39,411 nt of DNA from Candidatus Rifleibacteriota bacterium (GTDB taxonomy: Bacteria; Muiribacteriota; Ozemobacteria; Ozemobacterales; Ozemobacteraceae), in NCBI GenBank assembly GCA_012517355.1, contig JAAYVD010000139.1, positions 1 through 39,411 on the forward strand, in the 5' to 3' direction. The position numbers were made by a program, and so were the translations under genes. The stretch's first letter is position 1. Each line of letters starts with the position of its first letter. Under the pieces are notes generated by a model, which saw only the letters and a program-made list of their open reading frames with translations, made no database searches and was not told the origin of the DNA. Shown here piece by piece: positions 18,391 to 27,158 of this stretch.

Positions 18391-19515
18391 TCAGATCGGA
18401 CCTTGTTCCCCAATCAATGCCAAGAGGAGATGAAGGGCCACCGGCTCCTGGTGGGCCAGGGCGTTGCGGGCTTCTTTGAGGACCTCGATCCGGCGCCGGA
18501 TCCGGGAGTTGAGGTTCAGATTGTACCGGCGGATCTGATAGTCCATGTAGCCGATTTCCAGGTCCAGGTGGTTGGTGATGGGGCCTACCGGGGTGTCCCA
18601 CGGGACCCGGAAGTGGTTGCGATAGCGGGTGACCAGGGACAGGCGCTCTTCTTCGATCACCGGCAGCAGCGTGCCCACCTGGGCCCGCCAGAGCCGGTGG
18701 GGGATCTCCCCCAGGCCCGGTCCCTGCAGGGTGGCCAAACAATGCGGGATCACCCGGCCCCCGCGCAGATCGACCAGGCCTTGTGCCCATCCAACCCGGG
18801 CGGGAAGGCTGGAAGGCTGACGGAACCGCTCGGCGCCTGGGAATTCCGCCAGGACCGCCGCCGGGGTGGCCAGTTCCTCAAGGGTGAATTCACAGAGGTA
18901 CTCGGCCAGGCGGGCATCCCAATGGGCCAGTTCCGCAATCAATCGGACACGGAGAGCCCCTTCCAATGAAGGGTCCTCCTGGTGGTCCAGGACCAGGTCG
19001 ACATAGAATTCCATGTCCCGGGGGGTCAGGATGCCTTGCCAAGGTTGATACGACAGACCGACTTCGTTGGGCACTTCGATCGTCGCTGCGTCCCCTCGCA
19101 GGACGATAACCAGCCGGGGCCGGTCCCACGGGCAATTCTGCCGACAGGCATGTTCGAACCGCAGAAGGAAATCCTTCCAGACTGGCCAGCTTTGTCGGGC
19201 AATCCCCTCCAGCCACCAGACCACCCCGCCCACCGCGAGGCTGGCCAGCCGGCTGACCGCCGGCCCGGCCTCGGCAGGCGGCTCCTGCCCACCCTTCTCC
19301 AGCAACCACGCGGCGGGGCTCCCACAGCATTGATCGGCCTCCAACAAGGCCAGATCGAAGCCACCCAGGCCCAGATCCTGGCGCAGGCTTTCGAACAGGC
19401 CATCGCCGGCCCCTTCGGGCAGGGCGAGGATGCATAGCCGGCCGTCGCGGAGGTTCCTGGTCAGCTGGTGCAGGAACCGCTTGGGGCCGGGGACCTGAAA
19501 GAGCCGGGTCGTCAC
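18391..19515 (-). CDS. Predicted HEPN-domain protein coupled to the giant ATPase
   Basis: A 374-aa protein. Its GTG start (19515) overlaps the TGA of the 2088-aa ATPase gene (GTGA), so translation is coupled and equimolar output is likely. The C-terminal ~45 residues are helical and contain ARNALAHQEPV: R350-N-A-L-A-L-type spacing R-x4-H (R350, H355) with Asn after Arg, the active-site motif of HEPN RNases. The N-terminal ~180 residues look alpha/beta (RLCILALPEGAGDGLF, GFDLALLEADQCCG, RPRLVIVLRGDAATIEV) like a P-loop or Rossmann relative without a Walker lysine. The middle is helical. I infer an RNA-cutting effector held in check by the ATPase. The HEPN call rests on one motif plus context. 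Confidence 0.6.
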   Translation of the reverse strand: MTTRLFQVPGPKRFLHQLTRNLRDGRLCILALPEGAGDGLFESLRQDLGLGGFDLALLEADQCCGSPAAWLLEKGGQEPPAEAGPAVSRLASLAVGGVVWWLEGIARQSWPVWKDFLLRFEHACRQNCPWDRPRLVIVLRGDAATIEVPNEVGLSYQPWQGILTPRDMEFYVDLVLDHQEDPSLEGALRVRLIAELAHWDARLAEYLCEFTLEELATPAAVLAEFPGAERFRQPSSLPARVGWAQGLVDLRGGRVIPHCLATLQGPGLGEIPHRLWRAQVGTLLPVIEEERLSLVTRYRNHFRVPWDTPVGPITNHLDLEIGYMDYQIRRYNLNLNSRIRRRIEVLKEARNALAHQEPVALHLLLALIGEQGPI

Positions 19516-22500
19516 GACGTCCCACCCCGCAGCAAGGTCTCCAGCGCAGGGGTATTGAGCCGCCAATGATTGGCGGGACCCCTGTCCAGCAATCCGAGCA
19601 GATCGGCCCACTGCAATACCGATGAAACCATTTCGAGGGGGAGTTCGATCAGCTGTGCAAGGTCCTCACCCGTCGCCGAACCGATGTCCGCGAGGGGCTT
19701 GAGGACGCCCTCCCGGTCCTGGTCATCCAGGCCGAAGTCCCGCAACAAGCCCGACCGGACACCCGGGTCAATCAGGGATTTCTGCAGATCCTCCAACCCC
19801 TTCCGCCAGTTCCCGCGACTCGGGGGACAGGCCTCGAGGAAACGCTGGATGAGCCCTGCCCACCCACCCGTTGCCAGATAGATCTCGTCGATCTCCGTCT
19901 GCGTGGTCGCCGGGATGTCCGCGTCCACCAGAAACAGTTTGAGGACCGCCTTGCTCCATGGGCGAACCGTCGTGGTGAAGGCATTCATCTTGTCCAGGGA
20001 TTGCCGCCACCCCGGGCTCTCGGTCACCAGGCGCCAGGTGGTGGCAGGGTCCGACTGGAACACGAATCGAAGGAATTTGCTCCGCGAAGAGAGATTCTCC
20101 AGGCGCGCTTTCGCATCCTGCAGCCAATCGAACGTCCAGGGACACAACGGCGACACCATGACCAGGTTGACCCCTTCCCGGGTCCGCTCGGGGAGACTCT
20201 TGAGGTCCCGCTGGAACCGCCCCCGGTCGCACCCCTCGGCCAGGGGAAGAATCTGCATCCGGTTCCCCTCGTCAAAGGCATACCGCAGATGGGCCAGACC
20301 GGCGGCCTCCGTGCCGAACACGATCCCCACGCGGTTGTCCCGGCCCGTGAGATCGGCCTCCTGGCGCGCGGTCAATGGGCTGCGCACCGACTTCCCGGGA
20401 AGATCCGGGTGGGTAAGGACCGGCCGGAAGGTCTCCATTTCGAAGGGTTCAGAGGCGGGAATGTCCGAACAGGCCACCAGCTCGTCCTCGATCTCCTTGG
20501 CGGTGCCCAGCAGGAGCAACACGTTGGGACTGCGCAAGGCGAACTCACCCTCCTCGGTCATCCGAAGGACGCCCAAGCCCACCATCTCGTCGAGCAGGGC
20601 GCGGATGGTGTCTTCTCCACTTGCCGCCTGGAACCCATTGGCCCAGAAATCCAGGACCTTTCCCCGGATCCAGGCGACCGAGAAGCTTTGCCTGGGGGTT
20701 TCGGTCCCTTCGGGCAGGCTGTAGAGGGCGATGGTCAGGGCGATGACGCGATAGCGGGGGTCGAGGTCGAGGGTCAGGCGGAACTTGTCCCGGATCTCCC
20801 TGCGGAGTTCCTTGTTCAGGTAGGCTTCCCGCAGGTGCTTGGCGGTGATGACGAACGGGGGTTGGGCCCCAGCCCCGGCGCCTCCCTCCTGGCGATGCAG
20901 TTCGAGGAGATGACGCAGCAACTGGGCGCAGTACAACTGGATCAGGCTGGGGAAGTAGTTCGTCTGGGAAAGGATCCGCATCGGCAGGTTCTTTTCCTCG
21001 AACTCGTAGCCAAGGGTCGACAGGGGGGTCTCGATCAGGGCGCGGGCCGCCCGCCATTCGTTGTTTTCCAGGAGGGGGCCGATGCAGCACGGAACACCGA
21101 AGTGGGCAAGGGGGTGGTTGCTCTGCCGGGTGGTGCGCTGCACATTGTGCAACCCCGCGAAGACCACTTTGAACCGCCGGTTGGTCGCCTCCATGACGCC
21201 TTTCAGGGCCGTGGTCACCTTGTAGCCCTGCGTGCCGTCCGATTCCAGGAACCGGTCGGCCTCGTCCAGCAGAAGCAGGATTCGACCATCGGGATGCTCC
21301 TGCAACCAGCGACAGACCAGGTCGCGGAACTTCGTCTCGCTGACGTTTTCGCCAACGCTGGTGGGAAAGATACCCCACCCCTTGAACTCACGCGTGAGGA
21401 GGGGCCAGATCTCGCTGATCCCGCGGTCGAGCCCCAGGCGCTCGAGCTTGAGATCGAACAACTTGGCGAAACGGTTGTTCCGGTGATCATGGGCGGTCAT
21501 CTCGACATCGCGTAGCAAAGCGGTCTTCCCGAGCTGGCGACCGCCATAGATGAAACAGGATCCCGTGGGTTCGATGATGGCCTGCCTCTCATGCTCGCGG
21601 CCATAGAACATCTCGGTCAGGAGCACCCCGCCCGAGGTGATGTAGGGTTCGGCATAGGAGAAGGGGAGGGCCAGTTCGAACATCTGCCGCAGCCGCGATT
21701 CCGCATCCTTGGCCTGGCACAGGAGCAGGATCATGGGGTCGTCGAGGACCACCACCGACCGTCGGCGGGCCCGGCACTTCAGCGCCAGTTCCCGCCGGCG
21801 CTGTTCCGGCTGCCGGCCGAAGTAGAAGACGATGATCGGATCGGTCCCATACCGGTGGCCGATCAAGCCGTCGAGGAGATGATCCACAGAAGGCCGTTTC
21901 CAGACGCAGAGAACCTTGTAGTGTCCCCTGGCCAGTGACCCGAAGGCGGGGATGGGGCAGGTTTCCCGATTCTTCAACGGCACGCACCGCAGGTTCAGCC
22001 AGGCATTTTCATCCGAGGTGGATTCCAACCGGGTGAAGGATGGATTCCCGAAACCGAGGACGGTGGCGATGGTGGCCAGGGAATCGAGGTCGACCGCGTT
22101 CATCTGCTTCAGACGCAGCCATGCCTCCATCATGTCGGCAGCCTTCCCGGCCTGCGGGCCCCCAACGCCTTTCAGGTCGATCAAACGGATGCTGTGGGCG
22201 TGGGTCTTCCCCTTTGCGTAGTTGCGCAGGTCGCTGCCCAGGTTGCGCCACACCTGGTTGCCATCCTTCCCGAGCAACTGGGACACGGTTTCCAGCCGGT
22301 CGGGAAAGACTTCCCGGAAAAAGCTCGGCCGCTGAGGACCAGCCTCGGTCTCCCCAATGGTCCCCCCATTCGCGAGGCGGTTCAGGAACTCGGTGGCGGT
22401 CAGGAGGTCGCGTTGGGCCAAGGCCTGGGTGACCCGCTCCCGAACCGGATTCCCCTTTTCGGGGACCACTTCCTCCAGGCGGCGGGTGAGCTCCTGGACC

Positions 22501-25500
22501 TGATTGTCCCAGAGGGTCCCGATCTTTTCCGAAATCCCTTTCAAAGCCCGCTCGGCCAAATCAAACCGGAGCTGGTTGGAGTTTTCCACCTGGAGGGCGA
22601 CCAACTGGCCGTCGAACCGGTTTCGATCAGCCTCCTGAAGGATGCCCATGGCCAGGGCCTCCTCCACTTCCAGGCGGACCCGTTCGATCTTTTCGGCAAG
22701 CTTCTGGCGGAGAAGGCGGACCTGGGAATCCCGATAACCCCGTTTGTCGGTGGCTTCGGCCCTGGTGGCAGGGTCCGCCTCGAGGACTTCGAGGATCTGG
22801 CTAGTACCCAGATGGTCCCCTTCATCCGAGCGACGCTGGAATGCCTTGGCGTAATCCTCGGGCCACCCGGCCAGGACCTGGAGCAATTCCCCTTCGACCA
22901 CCCGGGCCCTTTCCAGGATCCGGGATGCTTGCTCGGGAACCGGCACGCCCCAGAACACCTCTTCCTGCGACCAGTCATCGGCCAAGCGGGCCGACGTGAG
23001 CAGCAAGGGCTGGTGCAAGAGGCGACAGACGGGAGGTTCCAGGGCCTCCCGCTCGAACTCCCCATGGAACAGCCGGAACAGATCGTTCAGGGCCTGCCCT
23101 GCCATCCGACCGACGGCCAGGCCCAGCAGGCCGTTCTCCTGTTGCCACGCAGCAAGTTCCTGTTCGACCGGTCGTTGCAGCCGGGCCACGGCCTGCTGGA
23201 CCAATTCGACCCTCTGGTCGTGGAAGTTGCGTTGGGAACCCGGCTTCCCCTGGAGGAGCTCGACCCACCGGCGGGCAAACAACAGGGCTTCATTGGCGTG
23301 CCGGAGAAGGGCGTTCCGCGCGCCGGCCTGGATCGGACCGCTATTGGCGCCACGGGGGCGGATCTGCTGATCGGTGGTCTGGATCAACCGGGCAAGGTTG
23401 GCCTCGTCGGCGAGTTGATCGACCCTGGCCTGAACGGCCGCCACCTGGGCGAACGTTCCCTGGCGTATCGGCGCCAGCAGGGCGTCAATGACCTCGCCGC
23501 GGTCGATCCAGCGGCGCCAGACATTGCGGCCGTGGATATAGGCCTGGGCCATGAACCCTCGGGCGTTCCCCCACCAGGTTTCGCACTCCTGCCGAAGATG
23601 GTCGAGGTTCGCCTGCCAGGTCGCCAGATCCGTGATTTTGCGCAGGCTGCCCGCCGGCAAAGGGATCCCACTGCCGCTGAAGTCGGCCACCGCTTCGCAG
23701 AGTTCCCGGAACGCCGGCATTTCATTCCCGTTGGGAATCCCCCGCAACAGGAAGGCGACGCTGGTTCGAGGGGCCAGGAGGGCTGGCAGGAGGGCCAGGC
23801 TGCCCGACAACCACGCCATTCCCCGATTCCATGCGGGGAAGGTCGGCCAGAACCACGTGGTCGGATCCACGGTTCCCAGATGGTTTTGCAGGTGTTCGGC
23901 CAGTTCCCCCGAATCGGTGCGCAGGTGTCGGGAGACGACGGCCAGCTTGAGGACAGGGGGAACGATCCGGGGGCGAAGGCCTGGGAAAAGGGTTTCCAGG
24001 CAGCAGGAAAGGTGGTAGGCCAGGGCGGGCCGGTCTTCGGCAAGGAGTTTCAGGACGAGATCGCGGAGGGTCGCTGCCCGCGCTTCCCCTTGGGCCTGCA
24101 TGGCCAGGTCGGCGAGTTCCGGAATGGGGCGGTCGACACCGAGGGATCCTTCTGTTTCCAGGGCCACTGCAAGTACCGGTTGTCCGGGAACCGATGGTGC
24201 CTTCCCGGGAACTTCGGCGGAAGGGGCTTTGCCCGAATCCGACCCCGGCTCCGGGCGGTCGGGTGGCGCCGTCTCCAGGGCCATTTCTTGGGCCGCAGGT
24301 GCCATGGGGGGATCCACGACAATCGGGGCGGTTTCTTCGGCTTCTGAATCGGCAGGAGGATCGACGGTCGCGGTGGCCTCCCCGCTGGTTCCCGCCGGGG
24401 AAACCGGTGGGGGCGTGGCGGGATCGGGGGTCGGGATGGCATTCGTGGCCGCGCTTTCGACCGGTGACCCAGGATCGGGGTCATTCCCCTTCAATGGCGG
24501 CGCGGGCGTTTCTTCCCGGGTATTGCCAGCGGGCAGTGGGGCAAGGGAATAGACGCCCCGGTAAAGGTTCTCGACAAAGAAATGGGTGAGGTTCCTCTCG
24601 AGGATGGGCCTGGGCTCCAATCCCTCAGGGATGGCCAGGTCGGGCAGAAGGACCTTTCCCAGGGCGATCAGTACCTTGAACCCTTCCCATTCGGCATGCC
24701 CATCGGGGGTGGCCAGCCGCTTCCGGGCCTCTTCGGTTTCGGTCTCGAGAACGGACCGATCGAGCCGCTCCGCTGGCGGGAGCAACCGCGAAAGGAGGGT
24801 TGGCAGCTCGTCCCAGCGGGCCGGTGGGCCCTGCCGGACGAGGTTGGCCCGCAGGCTCTCCCAATGCTTCGTCAGCGAACCCCCATGGGCCCCATACCAG
24901 ATGAGGAGTTCTTCCAATTCTGTTCCCGGAGCAGGCACCGTCAGGCCTTCGGGCAGCTCTTCCGGTTTGATCGACCTGGCAAGGGTGTTGTGTTTCTGGC
25001 GGACCGTTTTGTCCACTCTCTCCGCCCACCCGCGGAGCGATTTCTCAGCGTGGCCCAGGAGGGCTGCGGAAAAAGGCTGGTGCTCCTGGGGAACGGGGCT
25101 TCCCTCCACCAGGAGGTCATACACGGCCTGGAAATCGTTGACCTCCCGTGGAGACTTGATGATCTTGCGGAGTTCCTCGAACATCCGTTCGGGCAGGGTC
25201 TGGAAACCGGCAATCTCCCGGGCGATGGTTTCAACGCGGATGGTCTCGAGAAGGGGTTGGAGGAAGGCCTTGGGCACTTGCGCCTCGGCGTCAACAACGG
25301 TGGCGGCAATTCGTTCGTGGAGATGCTCAGGGAAATCGATGTCCCTGAGGGTGGCCCAAAAGCATATCTCCAGCAGGTCCTGCCAGGTTGGGGTCTCGGG
25401 AAGGGGGAGCAACTCGTCTTCGGAGATTGGGGCCGTCGGGTCTTCAGGGCCTGGCTGCCCTGCCACCTGCGGGTCTTTGGCCAGTTTCGCTTTCTTCGAT

Positions 25501-25778
25501 CGGGCTCTGTACCAGGCCGACAAAAGATCGAAGAACGGCCTGTCCTGTCGGAAGAAGGGGGTCAGTTGCGCGAAATGGGCATCGGCAAAGGCATCGAGTT
25601 GGTGGCTCTTCATTCCCGCCCGCGGCTTGACGCTCGGCGTCCGTTTGTACAAGGCGAGCTTTTCATCGCGGGGCAAGGCTTGAAAAAGAACCTTGATCTT
25701 TCCACTCTTCAGCATCCGCTCCCGCAGAACCGAGAAAAAGGTGGGATACCTGGACTCCGCTGTCTGCACGTTCATCAT
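19512..25778 (-). CDS. Giant STAND/AAA-like P-loop ATPase (2088 aa)
   Basis: A 2088-aa protein. Residues 1-~410 are helical with no recognised domain. Residues ~415-535 are a Pro/Ala/Glu/Thr-rich disordered linker, and ~540-1230 are long helices, partly coiled coil (~1000-1130). Residues ~1290-1390 are alpha/beta (KVLCVWKRPSVDHLL, DPIIVFYFGRQPEQRRREL, RRSVVVLDDPM). Residues ~1395-1700 are an ATPase with Walker A GGRQLGKTALL (K1418) and Walker B ILLLLDEADRF (D1505, E1506). Winged-helix-like segments follow (LLDEMVGLGVLRMTEEGEFALRS, and the last ~60 residues). The layout fits a STAND-type sensor switch. The start is ATG 25778 or the adjacent ATG 25775, which is better spaced from GGGGGAGGGA. 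The downstream HEPN-type gene overlaps the stop. The ligand sensed is unknown. Confidence 0.8.
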   Translation of the reverse strand: MMNVQTAESRYPTFFSVLRERMLKSGKIKVLFQALPRDEKLALYKRTPSVKPRAGMKSHQLDAFADAHFAQLTPFFRQDRPFFDLLSAWYRARSKKAKLAKDPQVAGQPGPEDPTAPISEDELLPLPETPTWQDLLEICFWATLRDIDFPEHLHERIAATVVDAEAQVPKAFLQPLLETIRVETIAREIAGFQTLPERMFEELRKIIKSPREVNDFQAVYDLLVEGSPVPQEHQPFSAALLGHAEKSLRGWAERVDKTVRQKHNTLARSIKPEELPEGLTVPAPGTELEELLIWYGAHGGSLTKHWESLRANLVRQGPPARWDELPTLLSRLLPPAERLDRSVLETETEEARKRLATPDGHAEWEGFKVLIALGKVLLPDLAIPEGLEPRPILERNLTHFFVENLYRGVYSLAPLPAGNTREETPAPPLKGNDPDPGSPVESAATNAIPTPDPATPPPVSPAGTSGEATATVDPPADSEAEETAPIVVDPPMAPAAQEMALETAPPDRPEPGSDSGKAPSAEVPGKAPSVPGQPVLAVALETEGSLGVDRPIPELADLAMQAQGEARAATLRDLVLKLLAEDRPALAYHLSCCLETLFPGLRPRIVPPVLKLAVVSRHLRTDSGELAEHLQNHLGTVDPTTWFWPTFPAWNRGMAWLSGSLALLPALLAPRTSVAFLLRGIPNGNEMPAFRELCEAVADFSGSGIPLPAGSLRKITDLATWQANLDHLRQECETWWGNARGFMAQAYIHGRNVWRRWIDRGEVIDALLAPIRQGTFAQVAAVQARVDQLADEANLARLIQTTDQQIRPRGANSGPIQAGARNALLRHANEALLFARRWVELLQGKPGSQRNFHDQRVELVQQAVARLQRPVEQELAAWQQENGLLGLAVGRMAGQALNDLFRLFHGEFEREALEPPVCRLLHQPLLLTSARLADDWSQEEVFWGVPVPEQASRILERARVVEGELLQVLAGWPEDYAKAFQRRSDEGDHLGTSQILEVLEADPATRAEATDKRGYRDSQVRLLRQKLAEKIERVRLEVEEALAMGILQEADRNRFDGQLVALQVENSNQLRFDLAERALKGISEKIGTLWDNQVQELTRRLEEVVPEKGNPVRERVTQALAQRDLLTATEFLNRLANGGTIGETEAGPQRPSFFREVFPDRLETVSQLLGKDGNQVWRNLGSDLRNYAKGKTHAHSIRLIDLKGVGGPQAGKAADMMEAWLRLKQMNAVDLDSLATIATVLGFGNPSFTRLESTSDENAWLNLRCVPLKNRETCPIPAFGSLARGHYKVLCVWKRPSVDHLLDGLIGHRYGTDPIIVFYFGRQPEQRRRELALKCRARRRSVVVLDDPMILLLCQAKDAESRLRQMFELALPFSYAEPYITSGGVLLTEMFYGREHERQAIIEPTGSCFIYGGRQLGKTALLRDVEMTAHDHRNNRFAKLFDLKLERLGLDRGISEIWPLLTREFKGWGIFPTSVGENVSETKFRDLVCRWLQEHPDGRILLLLDEADRFLESDGTQGYKVTTALKGVMEATNRRFKVVFAGLHNVQRTTRQSNHPLAHFGVPCCIGPLLENNEWRAARALIETPLSTLGYEFEEKNLPMRILSQTNYFPSLIQLYCAQLLRHLLELHRQEGGAGAGAQPPFVITAKHLREAYLNKELRREIRDKFRLTLDLDPRYRVIALTIALYSLPEGTETPRQSFSVAWIRGKVLDFWANGFQAASGEDTIRALLDEMVGLGVLRMTEEGEFALRSPNVLLLLGTAKEIEDELVACSDIPASEPFEMETFRPVLTHPDLPGKSVRSPLTARQEADLTGRDNRVGIVFGTEAAGLAHLRYAFDEGNRMQILPLAEGCDRGRFQRDLKSLPERTREGVNLVMVSPLCPWTFDWLQDAKARLENLSSRSKFLRFVFQSDPATTWRLVTESPGWRQSLDKMNAFTTTVRPWSKAVLKLFLVDADIPATTQTEIDEIYLATGGWAGLIQRFLEACPPSRGNWRKGLEDLQKSLIDPGVRSGLLRDFGLDDQDREGVLKPLADIGSATGEDLAQLIELPLEMVSSVLQWADLLGLLDRGPANHWRLNTPALETLLRGGTS

Positions 25779-25872
25779 TCCCTCCCCCTGTCCCCCACCC
25801 GGTAAGGTGTGGCACCGGCCCCAAGTTTTTCAAGACCGGATTTGGTGGAAATTATACCCCTTTCCCAACCGC

Positions 25873-25902
25873 CCGTCTGTCGGGGAATCCCCCTACAGAC
25901 GG
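25873..25902. promoter_or_regulatory. Perfect hairpin in the ATPase gene leader
   Basis: CCGTCTGT (25873-25880) pairs with ACAGACGG (25895-25902). Inside it GGGG pairs with CCCC around AAT. It lies about 95 bases upstream of the 2088-aa gene start, so it could be a leader-RNA structure or an operator dyad. No T tract on either strand argues against a simple terminator. Confidence 0.5.
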
Positions 25903-26149
25903 ATTTCACCGTGACCGGTGTTATCTTTCCTGCCTGGCCAACGGCCTTTTCCCGAAGGCCTCCCCTGGATTCCGATGCCCTCGATCCGCGTCCATCAGCG
26001 TCCATCCGCGGCCTGGCCCATCTTGACCTTTTCAGGCAGAACTGATGGGTTTTCCATCGGGTTCAGGGGCCCGGATCCTTCGGAACGGGTGGTCGGCACC
26101 GACCGGAAATTGCCGCTGAGACCGGGTCCGGTGCATCCGGGGTCGTTTT

Positions 26150-26178
26150 TTGAACCACCGCTCCTGGACAGCCTTGTG
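26150..26178 (+). promoter_or_regulatory. Island promoter-like element (TTGAAC-N17-CTTGTG)
   Basis: TTGAAC at 26150-26155, preceded by a run of T, then 17 bases and CTTGTG at 26173-26178. It is 42 bases before the 13-codon leader of the RT operon, nearly the same distance as in the leaders at 16964 and 30099. Confidence 0.65.
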
Positions 26179-26219
26179 TGGCATTGATGATCCGAAGAAA
26201 AAGATGAAGGAGGCTTGTC

Positions 26220-26261
26220 ATGAAAACGGAAACCATCAAGCGCCAAAGGAGTTGTACATGA
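26220..26261 (+). CDS. 13-aa leader peptide overlapping the next start
   Basis: ATG 26220 follows a strong GAAGGAGG site and reads MKTETIKRQRSCT. Its TGA (26259-26261) lies inside the ATGATG start of the next gene, so ribosomes can hand over directly. The peptide is very basic. It may exist only to couple or attenuate translation of the RT operon. The AAAGGAG site for the next gene lies inside this leader. Confidence 0.5.
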   Translation: MKTETIKRQRSCT

Positions 26262-26620
26262 TGCGTCCATCCAGGATACCCTCGCCCACCGTTTCCCCCC
26301 GGACCATGCAGAAGGTGATCCGTCGGCTGCTGGACCACCACCAGTTGCAGAACCTCTTCCACGGCTTGGCCAACGAGATCGACCTGCCCCCCGTCACGCC
26401 CGACCGTCTGGCGACCCTTCTCGAGGAGGCGGTGGGCGGGTGCCGGAACCCCTTTGCCGCCCTGGCGTCCATCCCCGAAGACATCTGCGCCTTTCTCGTT
26501 CGACGTGTCCTTCCTTCGGCGCAAGCCCGCAAGACCCTTCCCCCCGAAGAATTTCGCCGGCAATGCCAGGTCGCCTACCAGGAGCTCCTCGGGCTGATGG
26601 CCCGGTATGACGTCCATTGA
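26258..26620 (+). CDS. Small helical protein, first main gene of the RT operon
   Basis: Not recognised. A 120-aa all-helical protein (MQKVIRRLLDHHQLQNLF, LATLLEEAVGG, FRRQCQVAYQELLGLMARYD) with no membrane part. The start is either ATG 26258 or ATG 26261. The compact helical bundle resembles adaptor-type (death-like or effector-associated) domains in general shape, but I see no diagnostic motif. It has a similar length to the FFDxCLRxD proteins, yet I could not align it with them. The AAGGAG site sits within the leader peptide gene. Confidence 0.65.
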   Translation: MMRPSRIPSPTVSPRTMQKVIRRLLDHHQLQNLFHGLANEIDLPPVTPDRLATLLEEAVGGCRNPFAALASIPEDICAFLVRRVLPSAQARKTLPPEEFRRQCQVAYQELLGLMARYDVH

Positions 26621-26701
26621 TGTCGATCGGATGAACGGGGAAGGAAAAACCCTTCGCGCGGTACGCACAGCCCAAAACCAGAAACCTCAGGAGGTCGAAC
26701 C

Positions 26702-27133
26702 ATGGGAGATTTCATGCAGATTGCCAGGCAGGTGGCCGCCCGCTTGAACGAGGGGCCTGGCGGAATCGGCACTGGACCCATCCAACCCGACCAGGTGGGT
26801 GATCTCGTCCGGAGATCGGGAGTGACCGCAACCTTCAATTGTTACCCGGGTATCCCCGAGGGGGCGTGCCATTCCCTGGCCGTCTTCGTCTCGCTCAACT
26901 CCGTCCGGAGCAAGGGAAACACCCGCGGGCACCTTCCCTTCAAGGATCTATTCCCGAGGGTGTGGAAGCACCTGGCCCAGTGCCCGGGGACCCGCCAGGT
27001 CGTCATCGTCACCGACACGTGGGAGGTTGGCCGGGTCGATCCCTTTCTGGGCGACCTCGCCCGGCTCAAGCAGACCGCCCACGTCGAGGCCTTCCTGATT
27101 CACGGGGGAAACGTGGCCGAGATTCCTCTGTAG
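26702..27133 (+). CDS. Small alpha/beta protein upstream of the RT
   Basis: Not recognised. A 143-aa protein from ATG 26702, preceded by AGGAGG. It has an alpha/beta layout with a buried strand ending in acidic residues (RQVVIVTDTWEVGRVDPFLGDLARL) and a final strand (HVEAFLIHGGNVAEIPL). The D-T-W after a hydrophobic strand recalls von Willebrand A or Rossmann-type metal/nucleotide sites, but evidence is thin. It ends 26 bases before the RT start, so it is probably an obligate partner of the RT operon. Confidence 0.65.
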   Translation: MGDFMQIARQVAARLNEGPGGIGTGPIQPDQVGDLVRRSGVTATFNCYPGIPEGACHSLAVFVSLNSVRSKGNTRGHLPFKDLFPRVWKHLAQCPGTRQVVIVTDTWEVGRVDPFLGDLARLKQTAHVEAFLIHGGNVAEIPL

Positions 27134-27158
27134 AAGATCCATCAGGAGAGCAACCGCC

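Larger units (their letters stand above)
25779..26219. other. Divergent control region between ATPase and RT operons
   Basis: About 440 bases with no gene. It holds a perfect hairpin (25873-25902), a CACCG-TGAC-CGGTG palindrome (~25908-25921), a dispersed-repeat word (25981-26014, complement of 2381-2404) and the island promoter-like element at 26150. No sure promoter for the leftward ATPase gene was found. Confidence 0.5.

Noticed and set aside
22194-24347. 717-codon plus-strand frame opposite the giant ATPase
   Set aside because: Low-complexity shadow; the minus strand gives one continuous 2088-aa protein with Walker motifs and coupled neighbour.
25801-25840. Minus-strand island motif before the giant ATPase gene
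   Set aside because: TTGAAA and CTTACC are present, but with 21 bases between them instead of 17.
25873-25902. Rho-independent terminator
   Set aside because: Strong stem but no T tract on either strand and it lies between divergent genes.
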